A stretch of 64,000 nucleotides of DNA from Paraburkholderia aspalathi (GTDB lineage: Bacteria > Pseudomonadota > Gammaproteobacteria > Burkholderiales > Burkholderiaceae): the NCBI RefSeq assembly GCF_900116445.1, contig NZ_FPBH01000024.1, positions 62,001-126,000 of the forward strand, written 5' to 3'. Made by a program: the position numbers and the translations under genes. Numbering within the stretch: the first letter of the stretch is position 1; each line of letters opens with the position of its first letter. Below are positions 9,341-18,801 of this stretch, piece after piece. Below the pieces are notes generated by a model that was not told the DNA's origin, searched no databases, and saw only the letters and a list, made by a program, of their open reading frames with translations.

Positions 9341-9844
9341 CTTTTAGTACAAAACAACCCGGACATGCGCGCGTCTGACAGCGACGTGAATGCGGTTCTG
9401 CACACAGATTCAACCACTACAAAATACGTATCGTTCGCTACGTTTTTTCACGTTAATAAGTGTGCATATGCACAGAATACGCACTTGAACGACCTGACTG
9501 CTCATTGAGCGCGCGCAGCCGTGAAACAACCCAACGGAAACGCGCGAAATTGGCCGCAAAGCCTTACCGCCATTGCTTCTTCGGTTACTGAAGTAGAACA
9601 ACCCTCTGTTTCACGGGCATGCCGGCCCGGAAGTACCAGGGCATGTGACATTTCAGACATTCGCTTCATCACGCGCAGAAGCAAAAGTTATTCGGCACAA
9701 ACAGCAGCCTTGCAGGCCGACCGGGTGCTGCAACTTTTCCTTCAACCGACGCCATTCTCGCGATTAAAACGCTGTGTGCCAATAACAATTAGCAGACAAA
9801 GGCAGTGGCGACAGAACGGCCCCGCCGCCCCTGCCCCGCTCGTG
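9341..9844. other. Region without a recognised gene
   Basis: Lower-GC flank of the accessory block. Open frames are short and featureless. No terminal inverted repeat pair for a transposon could be identified. Confidence 0.35.
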
Positions 9845-10078
9845 TCATCCTGCGGCCCGGCGCGTCTCCGCCCGCGGCCGCGCAAGGATCTGCCGGATCG
9901 CCACCAGATGACGGTCGCCGACCTCGATATGTGCGGCGGCACCGGCGACCGCCGCCCGGACCGGCCACGGCGGCCGCAGCCCGAGTTGCCGGCACAGCTG
10001 CGAGACGTACGGCTGGCCCGGCCCGATGCCGGCCTCGCGGCCGTCCACTGAAGCAATAGTGATAGTGCCGAACAAACG
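9845..10078 (-). pseudogene. C-terminal fragment of an unidentified protein
   Basis: The minus-strand frame ending at 9845 has a protein-like tail (TITIASVDGREAGIG, PYVSQLCRQLGL, VGDRHLVAIRQIL). Its upstream continuation is Arg-rich shadow sequence of the opposite gene. It looks like the surviving end of a gene whose start is gone. Family not recognised. Confidence 0.35.
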
Positions 10079-10228
10079 GAATCTCCCTGCGTCATATCCT
10101 GGACGAACTTGCCGTGACCGAGCCCGCCCTGCGCGTTCTCTTCGAGAAGGACGCGCGAGTTCGATGAGGTCGTCCAGATTCGGATCGAGCTTGCGCGGGC
10201 GCTCGTCGGGGCCCTGCCCGCTGCCTAG

Positions 10229-10563
10229 ATGGGCAGGGAAATTCCGCGCGTGCGGCCAGCAGTTGCGCCCAGACCCAACTGCCACGATGCGGTCGACGCG
10301 TGGGTGGCCACGCATCCGGAAACGCCGGCCGTGCGGGGCTGGCTCGCTTTGGTCACCGACGGGCCGCAGTTGCTCCTCTGCGCGCACTCGGTTGTCCGCC
10401 TTGCGGATGGAGGGCTCATCGACGTCACTTTCAGCGAGCACGAACCGGCGCTGCCGTTCGTCCCGCACCCGCGCGCGGCAGCTGGCTTTTATCGTTCCTG
10501 TGCGCGGCGCCGTCGGCGTACGAGCTGCGCATCAACATGGGCCTTGGGGAGGCTGCGCCGTGA
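10229..10563 (+). pseudogene. Conserved-looking hypothetical protein with a frameshift near its end
   Basis: The frame reads NCHDAVDAWVATHPETP, VRGWLAL, AHSVVRLADGGLIDVTF, FVPHPRAAAGFYR, a pattern typical of a single real domain of unknown function. At about 10492 the frame changes: the natural ending (FLCAAPSAYELRINMGLGEAAP) continues one base out of phase and stops at 10563. One indel would restore a protein of about 111 aa. Either a decayed gene or a sequencing error. Confidence 0.5.
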
Positions 10564-10604
10564 GCGAGCTCGCCGCTAAACTGCTCCCAATCTTGACGCC
10601 CCCC

Positions 10605-10690
10605 CCACTGCGTTGCAAGGCCTTACGGCCCCGCGCAAGCGGGCCTGCGCGTGGGGGCGACGCGCAGGCCGTTAGTTGCGTTGCTCACGT
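10605..10690. repeat. Dense overlapping inverted repeats next to the broken recombinase
   Basis: An 11-bp perfect stem (GGCCTGCGCGT at 10642-10652, its complement at 10660-10670, 7-nt loop) overlaps a second hairpin (GGCCCCGC with GCGGGCC, about 10627-10646). The two are mutually exclusive. They lie just before the tyrosine recombinase remnant and could be a recombination site or a folded RNA element. Confidence 0.45.
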
Positions 10691-10718
10691 CAACCCGGTT
10701 CGTCCCGAAGCACCTCGA

Positions 10719-11832
10719 TGAGCACGATTGACCGTTTTGAACCGGACCTAGCCCTCACGGCCGCGAGCGCCTAGCCGCAACCACGCTCGCACAGTACCGC
10801 ATCGAGGCCGAGCGCCTGTTCTGGTATGCACGGAAGGTGAATACACCGATTTCGGCGTGGGGGCTGGATGAGTTTTCCGCATACATCGACTTCCTGCAGG
10901 CGCCAGCGCCGTGGTCGATCCGCATGCGCGGGGTGCGGCGCGGCGGACTGGCGGCCGTTGCTCGGGCCACTGACCGAGCGCTCGGGGGCCAGACCCAGAA
11001 AATCGTCACGTCGCTATTCGACGGGCTGCGCGACGTCGGCTACCTGCAGCTGAATCCGGCCACCGGGCTGCCGACGGTGGGCTGACGCGAGCCGGAAAAG
11101 CAGGGGCGTTTCCTGTCACCGGACGACACGGCGCTCCTGCGTGAGGCGATTGCCGCCCGCCCGGGCGCGGAGTCCGGCCGCGAGGCGCGCCTGGCGAATG
11201 CGCGCGACCAGTTCGCGGTGAACCTGTTTGAACGGACCGGCCTGCGCACCACCGAGGTGATGCAGTGCCGGATGGGCCATGTGTGCATCGAACCGGTGCC
11301 GCATGCTCTCCGCCGTGAGTTTCCGGACGCACCGCCCTTCCAGTGGCTGCTGCGCGTTGAGCGCGACAGCCACTGGAAGGGCGGCAGGGCCCGCTGGGTG
11401 CCGTGTGACGAGATTGCGTTGTCGCGGCAGGCCCACCGAATCGCGTTTGGCCTGCCGCCGGTGCCGCTGCCGGACGAAGACCTGCCGCTGCTGTTGTCGG
11501 TGCGACGCTCCCGCTGCAGTGAACGCAAGGGCATCCGCAGCCGCACGGCGATTTGGAAACTGGTCACCGGACTGTGCAGTGAGGCGTTTGCCTACGTCCG
11601 CGCCCACGCCCGGCTCGTCGATGCCGACCGGTTTGAACGCGCGTCCACGCACTGGCTGCGTCACACGTACGCCAAAGGGCTCGCTCAGGCGGTCCGCGAC
11701 GGCCTGGACGCCTCTGCGGCGCTCGAAAACACGGACCATAGCGATCTGCGGACCTTCCGCCAGTACGTCGACGACGAACCGCTGAAGCGCGCGCTGGAGA
11801 CGCAGCGGGCCCGTTCGCGCGTGACACGGTAA
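10719..11832 (+). pseudogene. Tyrosine recombinase (phage-type integrase), broken
   Basis: A site-specific recombinase of about 360 codons in at least three pieces. The N-terminus (MSTIDRFEPDLALTA) runs into a stop and continues in another phase (TTLAQYRIEAERLFWYA). An in-frame TGA at 11083 interrupts the chain before REPEKQGRFLSPDD. The catalytic part keeps ERTGLRTTEVMQ (first Arg box), THWLRHTYAKGLAQA (His-x-x-Arg box), and LENTDHSDLRTFRQYV carrying the Tyr. Active-site residues survive but the gene is not translatable as one chain. Similar integrases are common on Burkholderia plasmids. Confidence 0.8.
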
Positions 11833-12787
11833 CAGTCGGCGTCCCACGACTCCCGGGTGGCGCCGCACAATTAAGGTCTCCTCGTCGCTATGATCGGCGC
11901 AGCGAGCATTTTCGATACGGAGGACCTTCACGAAGGCCGCTTGCCGTGCTACGCCGCAACGCGCGGCGTAGCTTCAAGCCCGTCATGAACTGTCATTGAC
12001 GCGGCGTCCCTCGCCGATCACGATCCGGCGCTCGCCGCAAACGCTAGAGAAATTGTCGCCTGCGCAACTGGCCAGTGCGTTACAAACCGCGGAGGCCTTG
12101 CGCCGCTGACGACCGGCCTATTGGACAGCCGCCTGTCCGGCCCGAGCCTGATGACTGAAGTCGTCGGTGCTACGAGAGAGAGGTGATCGGTGTGTGGACC
12201 GGTCTGAATTGCTGTCAGGTAGCATCGACGGCGAACTGGAGGAGGGAAGTTCTAGTGCGGCGCTACTTGAGCACGCAGAAATATAGACACGTCGCTATAC
12301 GGACATGCCTGCTTGATCCACAAAGGTATGGACACAGTTGCAAGAGGAAATACCACGAGCTGAAACAACATCAAGGAGATGGCCGTGCCCACATTCGAAC
12401 ATTGCTGACCACTGTAGTCTGATTCGTCGCGATCGTAGGGGTTGCTGCGGGGGCGGGGCTTTGTCCTTCAAAGGGTACCAGAGCACCGCAAGTGAATGTC
12501 GCGGTGGATGCTCGTCAGGCATCTTCTCGAATCCGAAGCCGGTTGCGAGAGCGAGTTTTGCTCAACAATCAGCAACTTTCAGGACGAATGTATGATGAAC
12601 AGGTACGCTTACTTGCCCGCCGCGGATGAATGCTTGTCGCAAGTTTGGGTCTACCACGAAGGGCTCCTAGGGCCGCACGCTTTTCGCATTCAACTTGATC
12701 AGGCTACTGCGCCGGCGCTGATTTGCTGACTCTCGTGCCTAGCTTCTCAATAGCAGCCTAGCTCCTGTATAGCTGTTGCCATTGAAG
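11833..12787. other. Gene-poor stretch between recombinase remnant and partition locus
   Basis: No convincing gene in about 950 bases. A perfect 10-bp hairpin (GCTACGCCGC at 11948-11957 with its complement at 11963-11972, 5-nt loop) lies about 115 nt past the recombinase stop; it has no T-tract, so it is not a clear terminator. A short frame at 12595-12729 (begins MNRYAYLPAADECL) is possible but unsupported. Confidence 0.4.
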
Positions 12788-12792
12788 TGGCG

Positions 12793-13068
12793 CGTCTAGA
12801 GTCTAGACATGCTCAAGCCTCGTCCGCAACCATCGCCGCTTACGGGAACCGTGAATTGCTGAGATGCAGACCGCGCAGCTCGGAACCGACAGCTGTCCTC
12901 GTGCGTGTCTAGGCTCTAGACACGCCGAGGGGGCCGCAGCCCTTCATTGATCCTCGCGTAGCCCCATGGTGTCCGCTCACCGCTACCTAATCTCGTGTCT
13001 AGAGTCTAGACACGCATGCTCTGGCCCGGACAGCAACGCAGCCGGCGGTGTGTCTAGACTCTAGACAC
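12793..13068. repeat. Four palindromic centromere-like repeats (candidate parS)
   Basis: Four copies of a hyphenated palindrome related to GTGTCTAGAGTCTAGACAC occur at 12794-12808, 12905-12923 (one mismatch), 12995-13013 (perfect, extended to 21 bp) and 13050-13068. Spacing is about 111, 90 and 55 bp. They lie just beyond the 3' end of parB, the usual place of a plasmid centromere bound by ParB. Nothing else in the window carries this sequence. Function as parS is inference from position and symmetry. Confidence 0.8.
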
Positions 13069-13086
13069 TTTCAGAGCGGCTGGACG

Positions 13087-13112
13087 AAAAAAAGCCCGCG
13101 CAAGGCGGGCTT
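13087..13112 (-). terminator. Rho-independent terminator of the parAB operon
   Basis: On the minus strand a GC-rich stem (AAGCCCGC / GCGGGCTT) with a short loop is followed by seven Ts. It lies about 20 nt after the parB stop. Confidence 0.85.
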
Positions 13113-13132
13113 AGTTAACGTTGAAGCGTTCC

Positions 13133-14110
13133 TCAGTTTGCTTTCGGCTGAGCGTGGAACATCTGGCTGATAAGCTCCCGAATCTGCGTCTCCTGCGCGT
13201 CCGTGAGCACGCCGGCCTTAATTTTCACCGTGATACCGCTGATGTCCTTGGTAATGGAGCCCGCGTGTTCCTTGCCAGAGAAAAACTTGTCGATGCTCCG
13301 CTCGCTTGCTGAATTCGTCGTCGTCGTTCGACGAGTTGCCAACGCCTTAATCGCCGCTGCCACCTTCCCCTGGTCCATGTCGCCCTTCACCACGAGCGGC
13401 CAGAGTTCCATTGCTGCGTTCACACCGTCTTCGCCGTGTTTCTTGATGGCCGCAACAATCGCTTGGGCAGCAGTCCCGCCAAGCAACCGCGGCTGAATGT
13501 CGAGGTCCTTCCTGATGAAGTCCGGTAGATTTTCAAACGAGAGGAACTGGTAGAGCCCGCTGCGGGACATACCCAGTGCCTCGGCCATCCGCTTACGGTC
13601 AGGGAACTCCTTCTCCGTCTGCCTCATGGACATGGCAACTTCATAGTCGGACAAGTCGTCACGACTAACATTTTCCACGAGGGCTAGCACAGCCATGTCT
13701 TCGTCGGAGCACTCCACAACGACAGCCTTGATGGCTTCGAGTCCCACCATCTTATGTGCGCGCCACCGACGTTCGCCCGCCACAATCTGATAGTTATCGT
13801 CGGCGCGGCGGACCACGATGGGCTGCATAAGCCCGACTTCACGAATGGACTCGGCCAGCTCCGACAGCTTCGCCTCGTTGAATACTCTCCGCGGCTGCCA
13901 AGGGTTCGGTACGATGTCGGACACAGACAATTGCGACGCGGCGCCAGTGGACTCCAGCTCTTGGACACGTAGTTGCGCTACCGCAAGCGCACCCGCGAGG
14001 CCAGGCGCCGTCTGCGTTCGGTTGCTACGCTTGACCTCATCTTCCTTGATAGATGAGGTCGTCCGGATACCGGACGTCTTGGCCAGCAGCTGCTCTCGCA
14101 TGTTGCTCAT
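13133..14110 (-). CDS. parB: ParB partition protein (325 aa)
   Basis: Centromere-binding CTPase of the plasmid partition system. The N-terminal domain has the ParB boxes SIREVGLMQPIVVRR and IVAGERRWRAHKM (GERR, CTP-binding). The central helix-turn-helix is around RMAEALGMSRSGLYQFLS. The C-terminus (ITVKIKAGVLTDAQETQIRELI) is the likely dimer domain. The start at 14110 overlaps the parA stop (ATGA) with GGAGG 8 nt upstream, so the two are translationally coupled. Its likely sites are the palindromes downstream. Confidence 0.92.
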   Translation of the reverse strand: MSNMREQLLAKTSGIRTTSSIKEDEVKRSNRTQTAPGLAGALAVAQLRVQELESTGAASQLSVSDIVPNPWQPRRVFNEAKLSELAESIREVGLMQPIVVRRADDNYQIVAGERRWRAHKMVGLEAIKAVVVECSDEDMAVLALVENVSRDDLSDYEVAMSMRQTEKEFPDRKRMAEALGMSRSGLYQFLSFENLPDFIRKDLDIQPRLLGGTAAQAIVAAIKKHGEDGVNAAMELWPLVVKGDMDQGKVAAAIKALATRRTTTTNSASERSIDKFFSGKEHAGSITKDISGITVKIKAGVLTDAQETQIRELISQMFHAQPKAN

Positions 14111-15318
14111 TGCGCGTTCCTCCATTTTTCTGCATAGATTTCGTCCACCCAACGGCAGTAATCGACAAGGGGCTGTCGTACACGCTGCAACGACTTAGCT
14201 GCACTATGGGTACTGCTTACGTCGAATACCGTTGAAAATGCCAACGCTCCTGTGCTCATCACCGAACTGGCCGGCACTTCAATCGAATGCAGCCAGCTCT
14301 CGTATGCGCTCTGTGCCCATGCACGCACGATAGGTGCGGACGACGTGCGCCCGTAATCGACCCTCGAAAGCATCAGCGAAATAAAGTCGTATTTCTTGTC
14401 CTGCTCGTACTTGATGAAACTCTTGGATACATCTGAAAACAGTCGCCAGAACGAAAGCGAGCTGATGAAGTCCAGATTTTCGGGAACCATCGGCATGACC
14501 ATGGCATCCGCCGCCAGCAGTGCATTCAGGTTGAGGTACGACAACGAAGGCGACGTGTCCATGAGGATGTAGTCGTAGCGCCTGCGTAGTGGCTCGAGAC
14601 CTTGCCGAAGCACCGTCCAGAACCGGAAGCCGGGCCTCATCTTCTGCATCGCCGGCAAATGGAACTCCGCACCAATCAATTCGGTGTGAGCCGGAATCAC
14701 GTCAAGCCCATCCCAGTAAGTCGACTGGACCCTTGTTTCTAGGCCACCCTCGACGTCCTGGTCGTAGATATACGGCAACACGGTGTCATCCGGCGTCACA
14801 TCCTTTTCCGCGTACAAGCCGCATAGTTCGGAAAGCGAGGCCTGAGGGTCAAGGTCGATGACAAGCACCTTGCGCCCGCGCAACGTCAGTCCTTGTGCGA
14901 GACACATAGTTGTGGTTGTCTTTGCCGAGCCGCCCTTCAATTGGGCCGTTATGACGATTTTCCCTTCCGGTTCACGTGTTCCCGTAACGAGTGGAGTCTG
15001 ATAGATGTCGGAGACTTTCTGGACCCAAAGGCGCGCTTCCTCCAGAGTGAATGTGCGGGTCCGCCCGGTACCGGCAGCGGTGCCTGGCGGCAACTCTCCG
15101 TCGCTCTTGGTTGCGAGGTATTGGACCTGGGAATGAGAGATGTTGCACATCTCAGCAATTTCCCCTGTTTTGAAAACAGGAGCAGCTTTTCGCGGTCGGG
15201 GTGCAAGAATGGTGTTACGCAGCTCATCCGTGAAAATTGAGACCTTTTCAGCGAACTGGCTAATCTGCTCAAGAGGAACCGTTCGGTCTACGGCAGGAAG
15301 TTGGCTCGTTTTCACCAT
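14107..15318 (-). CDS. parA: ParA partition ATPase with N-terminal DNA-binding domain
   Basis: A Walker-type ATPase that moves the replicon by its nucleoid-bound gradient. The length (403 aa) and the N-terminal region (KTGEIAEMCNISHSQVQYLA, an HTH) mark it as the type Ia, P1-like kind that also represses its own operon. Deviant Walker A: KGGSAKTTTTMCLAQG; Walker A' region: KVLVIDLDPQASLSEL; Walker B: YDYILMDTSPSL. ATG 15318 (MVKTSQ) was chosen; a start 17 codons upstream (MCFLYSEVH) is possible but would read through the operator. It is followed by overlapping parB. Confidence 0.92.
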   Translation of the reverse strand: MVKTSQLPAVDRTVPLEQISQFAEKVSIFTDELRNTILAPRPRKAAPVFKTGEIAEMCNISHSQVQYLATKSDGELPPGTAAGTGRTRTFTLEEARLWVQKVSDIYQTPLVTGTREPEGKIVITAQLKGGSAKTTTTMCLAQGLTLRGRKVLVIDLDPQASLSELCGLYAEKDVTPDDTVLPYIYDQDVEGGLETRVQSTYWDGLDVIPAHTELIGAEFHLPAMQKMRPGFRFWTVLRQGLEPLRRRYDYILMDTSPSLSYLNLNALLAADAMVMPMVPENLDFISSLSFWRLFSDVSKSFIKYEQDKKYDFISLMLSRVDYGRTSSAPIVRAWAQSAYESWLHSIEVPASSVMSTGALAFSTVFDVSSTHSAAKSLQRVRQPLVDYCRWVDEIYAEKWRNAQ

Positions 15319-15356
15319 TCTGAGGTTTATCCGTAAATTTCGATGAACCTCAGAAT
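15317..15356 (-). promoter_or_regulatory. Palindromic operator overlapping the parA start
   Basis: A perfect 11-bp inverted repeat (ATTCTGAGGTT at 15317-15327, AACCTCAGAAT at 15346-15356) with an 18-bp spacer sits directly over the chosen parA ATG. Type Ia ParA proteins bind such sites to repress parAB. The arms share the AACCTCA core with the replication iterons, so RepA/ParA cross-talk is conceivable. Confidence 0.7.
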
Positions 15357-15566
15357 ACAGGAAACACATGAAAATAGCTCTATAAACGGCTGTTTTTTAT
15401 GAAGACTTTCTGAAAAACCACGCGTCATTGCGCATTTCTGGTCGACTGGAGTGCGGCCGACAAGCATAGAAGAGACACTTCCTGCTCTTCCAGACCGCTG
15501 CCATTCGGCAGAATTGTCGCCGATAGGCACTGTAGTTCGCGCGCCGGTCGCCAGATGGTCGTTCAA

Positions 15567-16324
15567 GGTGAGGTCGCTTGTGCTAATTCTGAAAACAGTA
15601 TCGTCGCGCACATCGACCTTTGCACAAAAATACGGCACATGGTGAGGTTCATTGTGCTGCGAACATATCGGCGCGCTTCGAGTTGTCTCACCCAGCACAA
15701 TTGACCTCACCTTCCTCTCTGATTTTCACGGCCTCGCACGCGCGGAGGTTTTTATACCGGTGTCTGTGCACACGCCTGCACAATGAACCTCACTTTCAAT
15801 CGGGTGCTTTACGAATCGAAAACGTGTTTCTGTTGAAACGGAGCAGGAGCTGGACCGAAACTGCTGCTCCGCACAATCAACCTCACCATCAGGGCGGCTC
15901 GCCAAGTTGCTTCCTGGTAACCGGTTGGTTTGTTTTTTTAAAAATCAAACAATCCAACAAACCAACAGAGGCACGTGACTTTGTTTAATTTCAAAGTCTT
16001 AACCTCCAAAAGGTGAGGTCCGTTGTGTCAAAGGTGAGGTCAGATGTGCACCAAGGTGAGTTTCGTTGTGTGGGCAAGGTGAGGCCGGTTCCACACGAAG
16101 GTGAGGTCAGATGTGCGGGATTCGCTGGCGCGTACCACGGTGAGGTTGGCTGTGCATAGCGGCGCAGGAGCTAATTCCAATCACACGGGATAAGGGTTTG
16201 ACGGGAGATACGGGTTCATCGTGGTGAGGTTGATTGTGTGCTGCGGTGAGGTTCATTGTGCACGGCGGAAGAGCGTAGGCCGCAGACAGCCAGTGCGACC
16301 GGCTGATGGTGAGGTTGTATGTGT
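15567..16324. other. oriV: Replication origin with about 14 iterons and an AT-rich inverted repeat
   Basis: The 17-bp unit GGTGAGGTTCATTGTGC recurs with small changes. Plus-strand copies start at 15567, 15641, 16012, 16033, 16055, 16078 (weak), 16100, 16139, 16223, 16245 and 16308. Inverted copies are at 15695-15711, 15778-15794 and 15871-15887. The tightest run is spaced about 21-23 bp, roughly two helical turns. Between the inverted and direct groups lies an AT-rich tract with a perfect 11-bp inverted repeat (GTTGGTTTGTT at 15924-15934, complement at 15956-15966), a plausible unwinding element. This is the layout of an iteron-controlled origin adjacent to its initiator gene. Confidence 0.88.
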
Positions 16325-16383
16325 TGACAGCTCACCCACGAATGCTACATTCCCGAAAGCGAAAATGAAGAACGGATGAGAAT

Positions 16384-17790
16384 ATGGCGGCGGAGGACAA
16401 TCCGGAAGAAGGCAAGTCGAAAGCGACACCGCGACAGATGGCGCTCGCGCTGTTCGAGGACATGTTCGACTTGGGTTTGCCCATCAGCGAGGCCAATCGT
16501 GAAATCGGATACCAGCGCAACAACTTCTTCACTCAAGTCGTCAACATGGGGTTGCCGGCGCGGCGCTTTCTTGACGCCGCGTATTTCATTGTCGCCCAGG
16601 AGCAGGAAGCACGGGACCAGTACGACGTTGAACTGAACTACTTCAAGTGGTTGATGCGCTATGACAGCCGCAATCTCAAGCACTTGCGCACTATCGCGGA
16701 AGAAGCTCAGGACGCGAAAATCCAGGTTACCGATACACCAATCGATCGGGACCCCAACGAAAACGATCTGTGGGTATCGGTCCAGTTGATGGGCATGGTC
16801 GGCTTCCACAGGGGGCGCATTCGATTCGACGTGCACCCTCGCCTAGTCCCGCAAATCCGGGACCCAAAAAAATCCCACTGGTTGAGCCTGCGTATATCGA
16901 CGGCTTTTACACGCAGCCTAGCGCGCGCGATCTATGACCAGGTCCTTCCCAGTGTCCCAAATGGCAGAACGGAATGGATACCGCTGGAAGACATGCGAAA
17001 CTGGCCCGGCAGAATGGGAGCGAACGCCGCCATCTTCAAATACTTCAAGCGTGACTGGCTAGAACCGGCTGTGCGTGAAATCAATGAGGTGTCGGACATC
17101 GAGCTGTCCTATGAGACCAGGACCGAGTCCAGCACGTCGAAGAAAATCGACCGCATAAGGTTCCTGCTCAAGCGCAAGGATACGGCCGACGCTGCGCTGG
17201 CCAGCTTGGCTGACGCCAGCCACCTGTACAAAATTCTCAAAGAAGAATTCAACCTGTCTACCACGCAGTTCAGCGAGATTTCCGAGAACCGCGAAGTCTG
17301 GACCGATGCGCACATCCAGCAGGCTGTCGAATACACGCGATTCAAGCTCAATCGTGGACAGATAAAAAGGAGTCCCGCCGGCTACCTGATGCGAGCCCTA
17401 CGCGATAACTGGAAGATGTCTGAAGCCGAGCGGAAGATGGTCGAGGTTCAGGCGAAGCTACTTACCGAAGAGACTGAAGCGGATGTCGTAAAAACCGAGA
17501 TCCAGAGTTCGGTCGCACGCAGCATCGCTTCGCGCGAAGAAGAAGTCCGTGCACGCATGAACGAGGAGTCGCGTAAGGGCCGCGAACACTTCAACGCGGC
17601 GGACGCTAAAACCCGCAAAGAACTGGTCCGCGCATGGGTTGCGTCGAGGGAGGGCAAGCTCATGCTGCGTCGTATGAAGCTCGAGGCCGCAACTGTAGCG
17701 GAGGAGGACATCGTCGCGAATACGGAACTGGTTTGGTACTTGGGGCAATTCGTATTCGGGCGCATGAATTCGTCTCGCGCATCGGCGTGA
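16384..17790 (+). CDS. repA: Replication initiator protein RepA (468 aa)
   Basis: A plasmid/chromid initiator. It begins 60 nt after the last iteron. The central part (WVSVQLMGMVGFHRGRIRFD, SHWLSLRISTAFTRSLARAIYD) has the paired winged-helix look of Rep_3-type initiators. The C-terminal third is long, charged and helical (VARSIASREEEVRARMNEESRKG), as in the large initiators of Burkholderiaceae replicons. The nearby iterons are its likely sites and may also autoregulate. Family assignment is by general resemblance and context. Confidence 0.85.
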   Translation: MAAEDNPEEGKSKATPRQMALALFEDMFDLGLPISEANREIGYQRNNFFTQVVNMGLPARRFLDAAYFIVAQEQEARDQYDVELNYFKWLMRYDSRNLKHLRTIAEEAQDAKIQVTDTPIDRDPNENDLWVSVQLMGMVGFHRGRIRFDVHPRLVPQIRDPKKSHWLSLRISTAFTRSLARAIYDQVLPSVPNGRTEWIPLEDMRNWPGRMGANAAIFKYFKRDWLEPAVREINEVSDIELSYETRTESSTSKKIDRIRFLLKRKDTADAALASLADASHLYKILKEEFNLSTTQFSEISENREVWTDAHIQQAVEYTRFKLNRGQIKRSPAGYLMRALRDNWKMSEAERKMVEVQAKLLTEETEADVVKTEIQSSVARSIASREEEVRARMNEESRKGREHFNAADAKTRKELVRAWVASREGKLMLRRMKLEAATVAEEDIVANTELVWYLGQFVFGRMNSSRASA

Positions 17791-17984
17791 GTGTCCGCAT
17801 GAGCACCTGCGCGTTTCCAAGCAGATCGCTGTCGCTACCTTTTTGAATCACCGGCGGCCCTAGGAATATCTGGAGTCAAAGGATGCGGTCAGGTTTGCGC
17901 GGATGCGCCGACGAGCGAAGGGTGGCGTTACCGGCGGCCGCGGTTCGCACGAACGGTCTCATGAACGCTCGACAGGGATAGACG

Positions 17985-18251
17985 ATGAATAAGCAGGAAC
18001 TGGTTGATACGGTCGCCGCCGCGAAGTGTGGAAGCGCGATGGCTACCGGCGAGGCGATCGACGCGGTGACCACGGCGGTGGCAGGGCGCGAAACCGTGCA
18101 ACTTATCGGATTCGGTTCATTCTCGAGTGGTGAGCGCCCCCCACGCGTGGGCCGTAGCCCGGCAACCGGCAAAGCAATACAGCTTCCAGCTGCGAAGACG
18201 GCCAAGTTCACGGCCGGCAAGGTGTTCAGGGAGGCGGTGAACGCGTCATGA
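17985..18251 (+). CDS. HU-like DNA-binding protein, shortened
   Basis: Begins MNKQELVDTVAAA and ends with KTAKFTAGKVFREAVNAS, as in HU. Compared with the second HU at 33.9 kb, the segment before TVQL is short (VAGRETVQL against ITGEVTKGGTVQL) and a Lys/Asp-rich turn is replaced by AAKCGSAMATG. The DNA-binding arm (GRSPATGKAIQLPAAK) is intact. Probably a diverging paralogue; activity uncertain. The next gene starts 4 nt before its stop. Confidence 0.8.
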   Translation: MNKQELVDTVAAAKCGSAMATGEAIDAVTTAVAGRETVQLIGFGSFSSGERPPRVGRSPATGKAIQLPAAKTAKFTAGKVFREAVNAS

Positions 18252-18730
18252 CGAAGTCCGACATCGCGGCAGCCGTTTATGCGGGCCTACAACGCGAAAT
18301 TGCTGACGTGGTGGAGTCCACGCGCGAAGCGACGGCCCGCGATATCAACGCGTTGATGACGGCAACCTATTGGGAAATTGGCCGCCGTCGCACAGGCGTT
18401 TCCCTTGCCTTGGTCGGCCTATGTGCGCCTGCTGTCGCTCAGGAATCCCGCGGCCCGCAGCTTCTACGAAGCCGAAGCGCTGCGCTGCGGCTGGTCAGTG
18501 CGGCAGCTTGACAGGGAGATCGGCAGTCAGTTCTACGAGCGCGTCGCCCTCTCGCACAACAAGGCGGCGATGCTGCGAAAGGCAGGGCAGCCCGATGCTG
18601 ACGACGCTCCTACGCCTGAACAGGCCATTCGGGATCCGTTCGTGCTGGAGTTTCTGGACCTGAAGGACGAGCACTCGGAATCCGACCTCGAAGACGGCCT
18701 GATCTGTCATCTGACTGACTGTTTGCATCC
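18248..18730 (+). pseudogene. DUF1016/YhcG-type PDDEXK nuclease, internally deleted and truncated
   Basis: The first 45 codons (IADVVESTREATARDINALMTATYWEIGRR) match the N-terminus of DUF1016 proteins. About 80 codons are missing. Another phase then continues with FPLPWSAYVRLLS, NPAARSFYEAEALRCGWS, REIGSQFYERVALS, FVLEFLDLKDEHSESDLE, typical of the same family. The chain loses similarity after the region around HLTD, so the C-terminal nuclease domain is gone. Two deletions therefore inactivate it. Confidence 0.75.
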
Positions 18731-18748
18731 GGGTTCACATGGCGGTGT

Positions 18749-18778
18749 AATGACAACGTCATTGCGTTTTGCTATGCT
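18749..18778 (+). promoter_or_regulatory. Promoter and palindromic operator of the tacAT-like pair
   Basis: ATGACA (18750-18755), a 17-bp spacer and TATGCT (18773-18778) form a good sigma-70 promoter. The perfect palindrome AATGACAACGTCATT (18749-18763) covers the -35, a natural site for the ribbon-helix-helix antitoxin. Confidence 0.65.
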
Positions 18779-18801
18779 AGGACTTTCGACGGAGGCCTGC
18801 C

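Noticed and set aside
15567..16324. Repeats at 15.6-16.3 kb as a possible CRISPR array
   Set aside because: Repeats are short (17 bp), unevenly spaced, in both orientations and next to repA; they are iterons.
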